DNA from: Bifidobacterium hapali
GTDB lineage: Bacteria > Actinomycetota > Actinomycetes > Actinomycetales > Bifidobacteriaceae
DNA length: 64,000 nt
NCBI RefSeq assembly: GCF_002259755.1
Contig: NZ_MWWY01000028.1
Coordinates: 23,598-87,597 of the forward strand
Direction of reading: 5' to 3'
In this document: piece after piece, positions 47,111-55,047 of the stretch
Position numbering within the stretch: the stretch's first letter is position 1
How the letters are laid out: every line of letters starts with the position of its first letter
The notes under the pieces: model-generated
Told to the model about the DNA's origin: nothing
Database searches by the model: none
The model's input: the letters and a program-made list of their open reading frames with translations, nothing else
Made by a program: the position numbers and the translations under genes

Positions 47111-48553
47111 ATGCGTAAAGCCAAGATCGTAGACACCATCGGTCCCGCGACTGAATCCCTTGAGGGTATTACCAAGCTCGTCGAGGCGGGTATGGACGTC
47201 GCTCGTCTGAACCGTTCTCACGGTACTCCTGAGGATCACCTCAAGGTCTACAACAACGTGCGCGCGGCCTCCAAGGCCACCGGCCGCAACGTGGCCGCTA
47301 TGGTGGATCTTCAGGGTCCGAAGATCCGCTGCGGTTGGTTCAAGAAGAACGCCGAAGGCGAAGACAAGGTCCAGCTGACCGAAGGACAGGAGTTCATCAT
47401 CACCACCGACGATATCGAGGGTGACGAGCACATCACTTCTACCACCTTCAAGGGTCTGCCGGGCGACTGCCATCCGGGTGATCCGATTCTCATCGACGAC
47501 GGCAAGGTTCGTCTTGAGGTTACCAAGGTCGAAGGCAACAACGTGCACACCAAGGTTGTTGTGGCTGGCCCAGTGTCCTCTCACAAGGGCATCAACCTGC
47601 CGGGTGTTGCTGTTTCTCTGCCGGCTTTGACTGCTAAGGACGAAGAGGATCTGCGTTGGGCAATCCGCACTGGCGCTGACATCATCGCTATGTCCTTCGT
47701 GCGTTTCGCGACCGATATCGATCGTGCTCACGAGATCATGGACGAAGAAGGCCGTCGCATCCCGATCGTTGCCAAGATCGAGAAGCCGCAGGCTCTTGAG
47801 AACCTCGAAGACATCGTCAAGACGTTCGACGGTGTGATGGCAGCTCGTGGTGATATGGCTGTCGAGTGCCCGCTCGAAGAGGTTCCGCTGGCTACCAAGC
47901 GCATCATCGAGCTTGCTCGTCAGTACGCAAAGCCGGTCATCGTGGCTACCGAAGTGCTCGGCTCCATGGTGCACTCTCCGGTTCCGTCTCGTGCTGAGGC
48001 TTCTGACTGCGCTAACGCTGTTCTCGACGGTGCTGACGCAACCATGACCTCCAACGAGACTGCTGTCGGCGAGTACCCGACCGAGACTGTCGCTACCATG
48101 TCCCGCATCTCCGGCTTCGCTACCGAGCACGGCTTCGACCGTATCCCGGAGCTCAAGAACCTCGACATGTCTTCCACTGGCGCTGTGTCTTCTGCCGCTG
48201 TCGATCTGGCTGACAAGCTCAACGCTAAGGCTATCGTTGCTTACACGCAGACCGGCAACACCGTGCACCGCGTTTCCCGCGAACGCCCGGCCGCTCCGAT
48301 CTACGGCATCACCAACAACGAGCACACCTACCACTGGCTGGCTTTGTCTTGGGGCACCGAAGGCTTCTACGTCGATGAGGATTACCATGACAAGTCCCGC
48401 AAGGACCTCATGGCCTACACTGACAAGATCCTCAAGGCCGCAGGCAAGGTTTCCGATGGCGACAAGATTGTCGTGCTGAGTTCTGCACAGGGCGAGCACG
48501 CTGCCGGTTCCACCGACACGATCTACGTGCACACTGTCGGCAACGCTGAGTGA
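47111..48553 (+). CDS. pyk: pyruvate kinase
   Basis: It converts phosphoenolpyruvate and ADP to pyruvate and ATP. The 480-aa protein opens MRKAKIVDTIGPATES. It has RLNRSHGTPEDH, LQGPKIRCG, the active-site strand IVAKIEKPQALENLEDIV with the key Lys, MAARGDMAVECPLEEVP, and the C-terminal domain. Strong codon bias marks high expression. The upstream LacI-type operator links it to eno. Confidence 0.98.
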   Translation: MRKAKIVDTIGPATESLEGITKLVEAGMDVARLNRSHGTPEDHLKVYNNVRAASKATGRNVAAMVDLQGPKIRCGWFKKNAEGEDKVQLTEGQEFIITTDDIEGDEHITSTTFKGLPGDCHPGDPILIDDGKVRLEVTKVEGNNVHTKVVVAGPVSSHKGINLPGVAVSLPALTAKDEEDLRWAIRTGADIIAMSFVRFATDIDRAHEIMDEEGRRIPIVAKIEKPQALENLEDIVKTFDGVMAARGDMAVECPLEEVPLATKRIIELARQYAKPVIVATEVLGSMVHSPVPSRAEASDCANAVLDGADATMTSNETAVGEYPTETVATMSRISGFATEHGFDRIPELKNLDMSSTGAVSSAAVDLADKLNAKAIVAYTQTGNTVHRVSRERPAAPIYGITNNEHTYHWLALSWGTEGFYVDEDYHDKSRKDLMAYTDKILKAAGKVSDGDKIVVLSSAQGEHAAGSTDTIYVHTVGNAE

Positions 48554-48580
48554 GTTGAGCAGATAGCGTAACGCTATAGC

Positions 48581-48620
48581 AAAGGGCTTCTTCCCGATCT
48601 TTTCGGGAAGAAGCCCTTTT
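48581..48620. terminator. strong terminator after pyk
   Basis: A 17-bp perfect stem (AAAGGGCTTCTTCCCGA) and a 5-base loop are flanked by A and T runs. It lies between pyk and the converging Nudix gene, so it can act in both directions. Confidence 0.93.
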
Positions 48621-48638
48621 CGCATCTAAGGTATTAGC

Positions 48639-49241
48639 TCACTGACCGAGATTGTGTTCCGGTGCGGAATACAGGCGCAGAATCGCGATGATTGTCTTGG
48701 CGTCCACAATCGTGCCATTCACGGCCATTTCGTAAGCCTCATCAATCGTGTATAAACGAACATCTGGGCGTGGCGTCTCTGGTCCAAAGTCGCCACGGCT
48801 TACGCGTGTCAAATTCGTGGCAAAAAACAGCGACGTATGATATTCCGCAAAACTTGACATGTTGAGAAAACGCGAGAACTGTACGAAATTCGTTGCCTCA
48901 TAACCGGCTTCTTCATGCAACTTGCGTTTAGCAACATCCAATGCGCTTTCATCGGAATGTACGGCATGTCCTCCTGGAATCTCCAATGTCCAGCGATGCG
49001 TAGGAATACGATACTGTTCAACCAGTGGGATTTTCTCGTCGTCAGTTAATGCGATCACCCCCACGCCGTCGCCATTATTACCTTGCAGTACGAAACGATC
49101 GAACTGTCCTGCTTTCGACGTGGAAAGTGTCACTTGATCAACATTGAAATAGTGAGTTTTGACGATCTGCGACCGTGATTCTTCCTTGACTGGTGCAACA
49201 CGCCACGGATCGAACCTGCGGTAAGTCGTTGTGTCATTCAT
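48639..49241 (-). CDS. Nudix hydrolase with a divergent Nudix box
   Basis: The start at 49241, behind AAGGGGG, gives 200 aa. The fold resembles ADP-ribose pyrophosphatases (PLVEQYRIPTHRWTLEIPGGH). The Nudix box reads GGHAVHSDESALDVAKRKLHEEAG: one residue longer between Gly and Glu than GX5E, and RK instead of RE. The two later Glu residues are kept. Activity may be altered. It converges with pyk. Confidence 0.82.
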   Translation of the reverse strand: MNDTTTYRRFDPWRVAPVKEESRSQIVKTHYFNVDQVTLSTSKAGQFDRFVLQGNNGDGVGVIALTDDEKIPLVEQYRIPTHRWTLEIPGGHAVHSDESALDVAKRKLHEEAGYEATNFVQFSRFLNMSSFAEYHTSLFFATNLTRVSRGDFGPETPRPDVRLYTIDEAYEMAVNGTIVDAKTIIAILRLYSAPEHNLGQ

Positions 49242-49479
49242 TATGTACCCCCTTGTAGTTGGCATACCATATGCGGCTACAACTATTGTATGACGATATA
49301 GTCGTTTTTGGGTGATTGCTTACGACAAAATTGGGAATTAATGGGTGATTGTGTTGCAGAATTCGTTACGGCGTGTCGATGGCGTGTCGGTTAGTATTTC
49401 AGCCCCGCGCCACGCTGAAACGTGGAGATATTCGCTTCAGTCGCAAACATGTGCTATTGTTCCGTAGGTGCGCTGAAAA

Positions 49480-49553
49480 GCCCTCGTATCCCAATCGGTA
49501 GAGGAAGCAGACTCAAAATCTGCGCAGTGTGGGTTCGAGTCCCACCGAGGGCA
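49480..49553 (+). tRNA. tRNA-Leu (CAA)
   Basis: Acceptor stem GCCCTCG/CGAGGGC with discriminator A; anticodon arm GCAGA-CTCAAAA-TCTGC, reading CAA; T-arm GTGGG-TTCGAGT-CCCAC. The variable loop is only about five bases, so the tRNA is 74 nt and of class I shape, unlike most bacterial tRNA-Leu. CCA is not encoded. Confidence 0.93.
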
Positions 49554-49664
49554 CGCAATGCGCGACATTGCGCACGATGTCGCGTAGACGCAGGATAACT
49601 GACTAGTATACAGTCCGGGCGTCGATTCAGAGAAGCAGCCCGGCCATCGATGAAAGAGGTTGGC

Positions 49665-50459
49665 ATGGTTGCAAGGAATAAAACCTCGGAAACGCCGGAA
49701 TCGTTGGGTGCGGTGTTGACGGATGATGAACTGAAGGCTGCTGCCCAAGTTGATGATGCTACAGCCGAGAACGATGCTGATCAGGAGAATGAAGCAAATC
49801 GTCAGCGTACGGTTGTTGTTGCTGAAGATGAATCAGTAAACCGCATGGATCTTGTTGCCATGCTCGAAGATAATGGTTACAAGGTTGTCGGTGAGGCTGC
49901 TAACGGTGAGGAAGCAGTTGAGTTGACGCGTAAGTATCGTCCGGATGTTGTGTGCATGGATGTCAAGATGCCACGCATGGATGGTATTGCTGCTGCTGGC
50001 GTGATCTGCGATGAGAACATTGCTCCGGTTGTTATGCTTACTGCATTCTCTCAGCCAGATCTGGTTCGTCAAGCTACTGGTGCTGGTGCAATGGCTTATG
50101 TCACCAAGCCGTACGAGGAATCCAAGCTGCTGCCTGCCCTTGAAGTAGCAATGGGTCGTTTTGCTGAAATCAATGATTTGCTCGACACTGTCGAACGTGG
50201 TGAGAACAAGCTCAAGAACGCCCAAGAAGAGCTTAAGAAGATGGAAGCTCAACTCAAGAAGGCTGAAGACACGCTCGAAGAACGTAAGCTCGTTGACCGA
50301 GCTAAGGGCCTGCTTATGGATAAGGCTGACTTCTCTGAACAGGGCGCATTCCGTTGGATTCAGAAGACATCGATGGATCAGCGCATCCCGAAGAAGCGTC
50401 TCGCTATGGCCATCATCGCCAAGTATGGCGATCCTAAGCCGGAAAGCAACAATGACTGA
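49665..50459 (+). CDS. pdtaR: response regulator with ANTAR RNA-binding domain, PdtaR
   Basis: ANTAR proteins bind paired hexaloop hairpins in mRNA and alter termination or translation. The start at 49665, behind AAGAGG, gives 264 aa; the ATG at 49650 overlaps that site. After an acidic N-terminal tail (about 1-48) come the receiver (VVVAEDES; phospho-Asp in VVCMDVKMPRMDG; YVTKPYEE), a coiled coil (ENKLKNAQEELKKMEAQLKK) and ANTAR (LVDRAKGLLMDKADFSEQGAFRWIQ). The likely kinase is PdtaS at 18.2 kb. The end overlaps polA by 8 bases. Confidence 0.94.
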   Translation: MVARNKTSETPESLGAVLTDDELKAAAQVDDATAENDADQENEANRQRTVVVAEDESVNRMDLVAMLEDNGYKVVGEAANGEEAVELTRKYRPDVVCMDVKMPRMDGIAAAGVICDENIAPVVMLTAFSQPDLVRQATGAGAMAYVTKPYEESKLLPALEVAMGRFAEINDLLDTVERGENKLKNAQEELKKMEAQLKKAEDTLEERKLVDRAKGLLMDKADFSEQGAFRWIQKTSMDQRIPKKRLAMAIIAKYGDPKPESNND

Positions 50460-53316
50460 GGCGTCGCATAACGCCGAAGTCGAAACGCGCGGAACACTGC
50501 TGGTCGTTGACGGCCATTCGCTAGCGTTCCGCGCGTTTTTCGCTCTACCGGTCGATAATTTCAGTACTAGTGATGGTCGGGCAACTAACGCGGTATGGGG
50601 ATTTGCAACCATGCTTGCTCAAGTGGTTGATGCAGAACAGCCAGACCATCTCGCCGTAGCCTTTGACGTCAAAGGTGGTACCTTCCGCAATACCATGCTG
50701 CCGCAGTATAAAGGCACGCGTGACGCTGCGCCGGAAGATTTACTTGCTCAGCTACCGTTAATTCAGCGAATGCTCACAGCGCTCGGTATTACGTATATCG
50801 AAAAACCCGGATACGAGGGCGACGATGTGATCGGCACCCTTGCCACAATGGGCTCAGATGCGGGATATCGTACGCTGGTATTGTCTGGCGATCGTGATGC
50901 TTTCCAACTTATTAGTGATCGTGTCACCGTATTGTATCCCGGCCAGCATTTCAAAGATCTCAAGCATATGACGCCTGAGGCCGTGGAAGAAAAATATCAC
51001 GTACGTCCCGATCAGTATCCTGATCTGGCTGCGTTACGCGGTGAAACAGCAGATAATATTCCCGGCGTACCCGGAGTTGGAGACGGATACGCAGCCAAAT
51101 GGATTGGCCAGTATGGCAGCCTTGATGGCATCATCGCGCATGCTGACGAGATCAAAGGTAAAAAAGGCGAAGCGTTACGCGAGAACATCGAGCAGGTGCA
51201 GCTGAACCGTAAAGTGAACGCTCTCGTGCGCAATCTTGATCTTGGCGTGAGCGTGAGCGATCTCACGTTCGGCGTGGTAGATGTGAAAGCAACGGAAGAC
51301 CTGTGCAAGGAACTTGAGTTCGGGGCTCGCACACGCACCAAAATGGTTAAATCGTTCGCACGTGGTGAGCAGCCGCTGACACGACACGATACACATGATG
51401 AACATGAACCGGCGCAAACTGATAATGCGTTACACCTGCCACAACCAGTATTGATTCATGACGCAGCTGCGCTTGAACAATGGGTTGCACATCATGCGGA
51501 TACATTCGCAGAGGCAGGGCCCCTAGCGAATAATTGCACCCAAAAAGGTACCCAAAAAAGCACCCAAGAAGCGTCTGCACGTTGGGTTCTTCTCGCGCAA
51601 GGCAATGCCAAACCGGGCGCTAGCGCGTTGCATCGTGTGTCCATCATGGCTGGCGATCAAGCGGCGGTTATCGCCGCGCCGTTTGACGCTGCTTTGACAG
51701 AAGCGTTGCAACACGTAGTGACTCAATATCACACCTCGATGATCGTGCACGGCTATAAAGAGCACCTTCATCTGCTTGCCGCAGGCGGTATTACACTGCC
51801 GACGCCGGCGTTCGACACTAAGCTTGCCGGTTACTTGGTGCACCCTGATTTTCACGCAGACACGCTTGAACAGGCTGCTGAGCACTTCCTCGATATCGTC
51901 ATCGAAGCTGGTTCGCAAGAAGCTGTGCAAGGTGCACTCGATCTTGAGGTAGAAGACAGTTCAGCCGGTGACGAGGAAACCGACGAGGCAACGACTCGTA
52001 TCCTCACCCATGCAGCTATTGTGGCCGCACTCGCTCGCACGTTGTCTCCAATGCTGGCAGAGCGAGAACAGACGAAGCTACTGTCGTCTATAGAGCTTCC
52101 AGTATCGCAAGTCCTCTATCGTATGGAGGATGCTGGTGCACAGATTGACATGGCCCGTTTGACCGCGCTGCGTGATGAATTTGCGGCTGACGCGCGTCAA
52201 GCTCAGGAGACGGCATGGGATTGTGCTGGTAGCCGAGTGAATTTGCAAAGCCCGAAGCAGTTGCAAAAGGTGTTGTTCGAGGATATGGGCCTTAAAGCTA
52301 CTAAGCGTACGAAATCTGGCTCGTATACCACCAGCGCGTCCGCATTGCAGGACTTATATGTCAAATATGTGGACGATGAGCGCGCTAACGGGTTCCTTGG
52401 AGCGCTGTTACGCCACCGTGAAACCAATAAGCTTAAGCAGATCGTTCAAACGCTTATTGACGCTGTGAACCCGCACGATGGTCGTATTCATACGACATTC
52501 GAGCAGACAGTAGCAGCAACTGGTCGTTTGAGTTCAGTTGATCCAAATTTGCAGAACATTCCGAATCGTAATGATGCCGGACGCGAAATCCGTTCAGCAT
52601 TCGTGCCTGGCGACGGATATGTTTCCTTGCTTAGTTGCGATTATTCACAGGTTGAACTGCGTATTATGGCCGATCGTTCCGGTGATGAAGCGCTTATCGA
52701 AGCGTTCCGTTCCGGCGCTGATTTCCACCGGTATGTGGCATCGCTCGTGTACGGTGTGCCGGTTGAAAGCATCACTTCTGACCAGCGTTCGCATGTAAAA
52801 GCAATGAGCTACGGTCTAGCATATGGGTTGAGTACGTACGGACTTGCTCAGCAGTTGAAGATTCGCCCAAGCCATGCTGAAGAATTGAAGAAGAAGTATT
52901 TTGCCACGTTCGGTAAAGTGCATGACTATCTTGAGTCGCTAGTCGCTGATGCACGCACTCACGGTTATACGGAGACGATGTTCGGTCGTCGCAGATATTT
53001 CCCCGGACTTCATTCAACCAACCGTACAGTGCGAGATGCGGCGGAACGTGCTGCACTTAACGCGCCTATCCAAGGCTCGGCTGCAGATATCATGAAAATT
53101 GCTATGATTCGGGCTGATGAAGCATTGCGTACAGCTGGCGTGGCGAGCCGAATCATTTTGCAGATTCATGATGAATTGGTTGTTGAAGTTGCTCCCGGTG
53201 AAGCTGATCAGGTGCGCTCCCTAGTTGCTGACGCAATGGAACATGCAGTCACGTTGTCTGTACCGTTGGACGTGTCCACTGGTATTGGTGACGATTGGCA
53301 GCTTGCTGCACACTGA
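50452..53316 (+). CDS. polA: DNA polymerase I
   Basis: Pol I fills gaps and removes primers. The ATG at 50452 gives 954 aa. It has the 5'-nuclease domain (DGHSLAFRAFFALP; YEGDDVIGTLA; SGDRDAFQLI; GVPGVGDGYAAKW), a central exonuclease-like domain where the metal-binding acids of proofreading were not recognised by eye, and the polymerase domain (CDYSQVELRIMADRSGD, MSYGLAYGLSTYGLAQ, QIHDELVVEV). A three-unit 12-base tandem repeat at 51538-51573 encodes TQKG-TQKS-TQEA in the central domain. It is coupled to pdtaR. Confidence 0.97.
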   Translation: MTEASHNAEVETRGTLLVVDGHSLAFRAFFALPVDNFSTSDGRATNAVWGFATMLAQVVDAEQPDHLAVAFDVKGGTFRNTMLPQYKGTRDAAPEDLLAQLPLIQRMLTALGITYIEKPGYEGDDVIGTLATMGSDAGYRTLVLSGDRDAFQLISDRVTVLYPGQHFKDLKHMTPEAVEEKYHVRPDQYPDLAALRGETADNIPGVPGVGDGYAAKWIGQYGSLDGIIAHADEIKGKKGEALRENIEQVQLNRKVNALVRNLDLGVSVSDLTFGVVDVKATEDLCKELEFGARTRTKMVKSFARGEQPLTRHDTHDEHEPAQTDNALHLPQPVLIHDAAALEQWVAHHADTFAEAGPLANNCTQKGTQKSTQEASARWVLLAQGNAKPGASALHRVSIMAGDQAAVIAAPFDAALTEALQHVVTQYHTSMIVHGYKEHLHLLAAGGITLPTPAFDTKLAGYLVHPDFHADTLEQAAEHFLDIVIEAGSQEAVQGALDLEVEDSSAGDEETDEATTRILTHAAIVAALARTLSPMLAEREQTKLLSSIELPVSQVLYRMEDAGAQIDMARLTALRDEFAADARQAQETAWDCAGSRVNLQSPKQLQKVLFEDMGLKATKRTKSGSYTTSASALQDLYVKYVDDERANGFLGALLRHRETNKLKQIVQTLIDAVNPHDGRIHTTFEQTVAATGRLSSVDPNLQNIPNRNDAGREIRSAFVPGDGYVSLLSCDYSQVELRIMADRSGDEALIEAFRSGADFHRYVASLVYGVPVESITSDQRSHVKAMSYGLAYGLSTYGLAQQLKIRPSHAEELKKKYFATFGKVHDYLESLVADARTHGYTETMFGRRRYFPGLHSTNRTVRDAAERAALNAPIQGSAADIMKIAMIRADEALRTAGVASRIILQIHDELVVEVAPGEADQVRSLVADAMEHAVTLSVPLDVSTGIGDDWQLAAH
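51538..51573 (+). repeat. 12-base tandem repeat inside polA
   Basis: Three units, ACCCAAAAAGGT, ACCCAAAAAAGC and ACCCAAGAAGCG, keep the reading frame and contain runs of five and six A. Such runs can slip during replication. Confidence 0.75.
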
Positions 53317-53411
53317 CCAGACATATGCTGGTAGAGATTGTCTGTGTAACAGCCAGTCACTTGGATTCGTGGCGGGGGAGTGTTCCTCGCCACGAACGGT
53401 AAGGAGAAACT

Positions 53412-54305
53412 ATGACCACGCTTGCGCAAGTTGTCAACGCTCTCGAAACGTTGTATCCGTTGCGATACGCTGAAGATTGGGATGCTCCAGGTCTGATTGT
53501 CGGGGACCTTGCGCAACCAGTTACCCATATCGCGTTCGCAGTAGATCCAACATCAGCGGTGATTGATGCCGCGATCGAGCATGGTGCTGACTTGCTGATT
53601 ACCCACCATCCGCTGCTCTTTCGCGCAGTACATACTGTGTCTGGACTTGGCGCGCGCGGCGATATTGTGCGTCGACTGTATCAATCCGGTTGTGCACTAT
53701 GGGTAGGGCACACGAATGCTGACGCAGCATATCGTGGTGTTGGACAAGCGGCTGCCGATATGTTCGGCTTAATCGATCAGCATCCGCTAGTACCGCTGCA
53801 TGATGCTGAAGCTGAAACAGCTGGGCAAGAAGTTGGACTTGGCCGAATCGGCCGACTCAAGCAGCCGATGACGTTTGAGACGTTCGCACGGCATGTTGCT
53901 GACGTATTGCCTCCCACTGAACTAGGTGTACAAGCCTGTGGCCCGCTCGATCAGATCGTCGAAACAGTAGCCGTATTGCCCGGGTCTGGTGATTCGCTGT
54001 TTGATGAAGTGCGTGCGAGCGGTGCGGACGTGTACGTAACCAGTGATCTTCGCCATCATCCTGCCACGGATGCGATCGAGCAAGCTCGATATGAAGCCGG
54101 CTTACGTGCGCAAGGCATTCATGTCGGTCACGGTGACGAACGAATCCGTCCATTGCTTATCAACACGCCGCATTCCGCCATAGAATCATTGTGGTTCCAT
54201 TATGCGATTGACGACGTGCCGAACGCAGTCGAACAGGCAACAGGACAACGGCCGCAAGTCGAATGGCTACATATGAATACTGATCCGTGGACGCTACGTC
54301 TGTAA
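53412..54305 (+). CDS. Nif3-like dinuclear metal centre protein
   Basis: A 297-aa NIF3/DUF34 protein, a hexameric two-metal protein that has been linked to GTP cyclohydrolase I-like hydrolase activity, though its role is unsettled. It has LRYAEDWDAPGLIVGD, the metal-site ADLLITHHPLLFR, VGHTNADAAYRGV, and a late HVGHGDERIRP region in place of the usual GHxxSE. The start follows AAGGAG. No zinc-ribbon domain is added. It stands between polA and a Nudix gene. Confidence 0.9.
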   Translation: MTTLAQVVNALETLYPLRYAEDWDAPGLIVGDLAQPVTHIAFAVDPTSAVIDAAIEHGADLLITHHPLLFRAVHTVSGLGARGDIVRRLYQSGCALWVGHTNADAAYRGVGQAAADMFGLIDQHPLVPLHDAEAETAGQEVGLGRIGRLKQPMTFETFARHVADVLPPTELGVQACGPLDQIVETVAVLPGSGDSLFDEVRASGADVYVTSDLRHHPATDAIEQARYEAGLRAQGIHVGHGDERIRPLLINTPHSAIESLWFHYAIDDVPNAVEQATGQRPQVEWLHMNTDPWTLRL

Positions 54306-54384
54306 TATCACGTGTCATCCGGCTGTTTCTCGCGCGTATTGCAGTTACGCACGACAGTTCGGACAATCTTGAGAGGACAAAGTC

Positions 54385-54969
54385 ATGCATGACATCATCG
54401 ATATGGATGCGCCGGTTGAAGTACGCTCTCGAACAACGGTATATCGCGGTGCGATCTTCACTGTCGAAGACATGACTATCGCACTACATGCACGCGACGG
54501 TAGCGACGTAGAAATCAGACGACAAGTACTCCGTCACGCGCCTTGCGTAGTTATGCTCGTCCACGACGAAGCTACAGACCGTTACTTAGTCGAACGCGAA
54601 TATCGTGTCGGCTCAGATCGTTTCGCTTACGGCATACCTGCCGGACTCATGAATCACGGTGAGGAACCACAAACTGCAGCGTTACGTGAACTCGCTGAAG
54701 AAACCGGCGTCGTACCAGACGGAGAGGATGGCGTCACCATCGACCACGTCGGCGACTACTACTCGTCCGAAGGCATGACTGACGAACTCGCACATATCAT
54801 GGTCCTACACTTACACCGATACACAATGACCAGCCGCCATCTCGATGCCGACGAACATGTCGACACCGCATGGGTGAGCTGGAATGAACTACTCGCTTTG
54901 CCGGTCACCGCATCCAACTCGATCATCGCGATCCAACACGAGCGTATACGACGCATGAACGGCTCATGA
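54385..54969 (+). CDS. ADP-ribose pyrophosphatase-type Nudix hydrolase
   Basis: A 194-aa Nudix protein. The box is canonical, from GLMNHGE to RELAEETGV, after a proline-containing GIPA, as in ADP-ribose pyrophosphatases. It should cut ADP-ribose or a sugar nucleotide to AMP and sugar phosphate; glycogen-linked ADP-glucose is a possible substrate since glgX is next. The start follows GAGAGG. Confidence 0.88.
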   Translation: MHDIIDMDAPVEVRSRTTVYRGAIFTVEDMTIALHARDGSDVEIRRQVLRHAPCVVMLVHDEATDRYLVEREYRVGSDRFAYGIPAGLMNHGEEPQTAALRELAEETGVVPDGEDGVTIDHVGDYYSSEGMTDELAHIMVLHLHRYTMTSRHLDADEHVDTAWVSWNELLALPVTASNSIIAIQHERIRRMNGS

Positions 54970-55047
54970 AATGTCAGGCTAAAATGCGTGGAACCGGCCA
55001 AGACTGCACGTAAACGTCAACAAACTTCATCTTGAGGTGAGATACTA

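Noticed and set aside
46901..48625. 574-codon minus-strand frame across pyk
   Set aside because: Shadow of biased pyk codons; it also runs through the upstream and downstream regulatory sequences.
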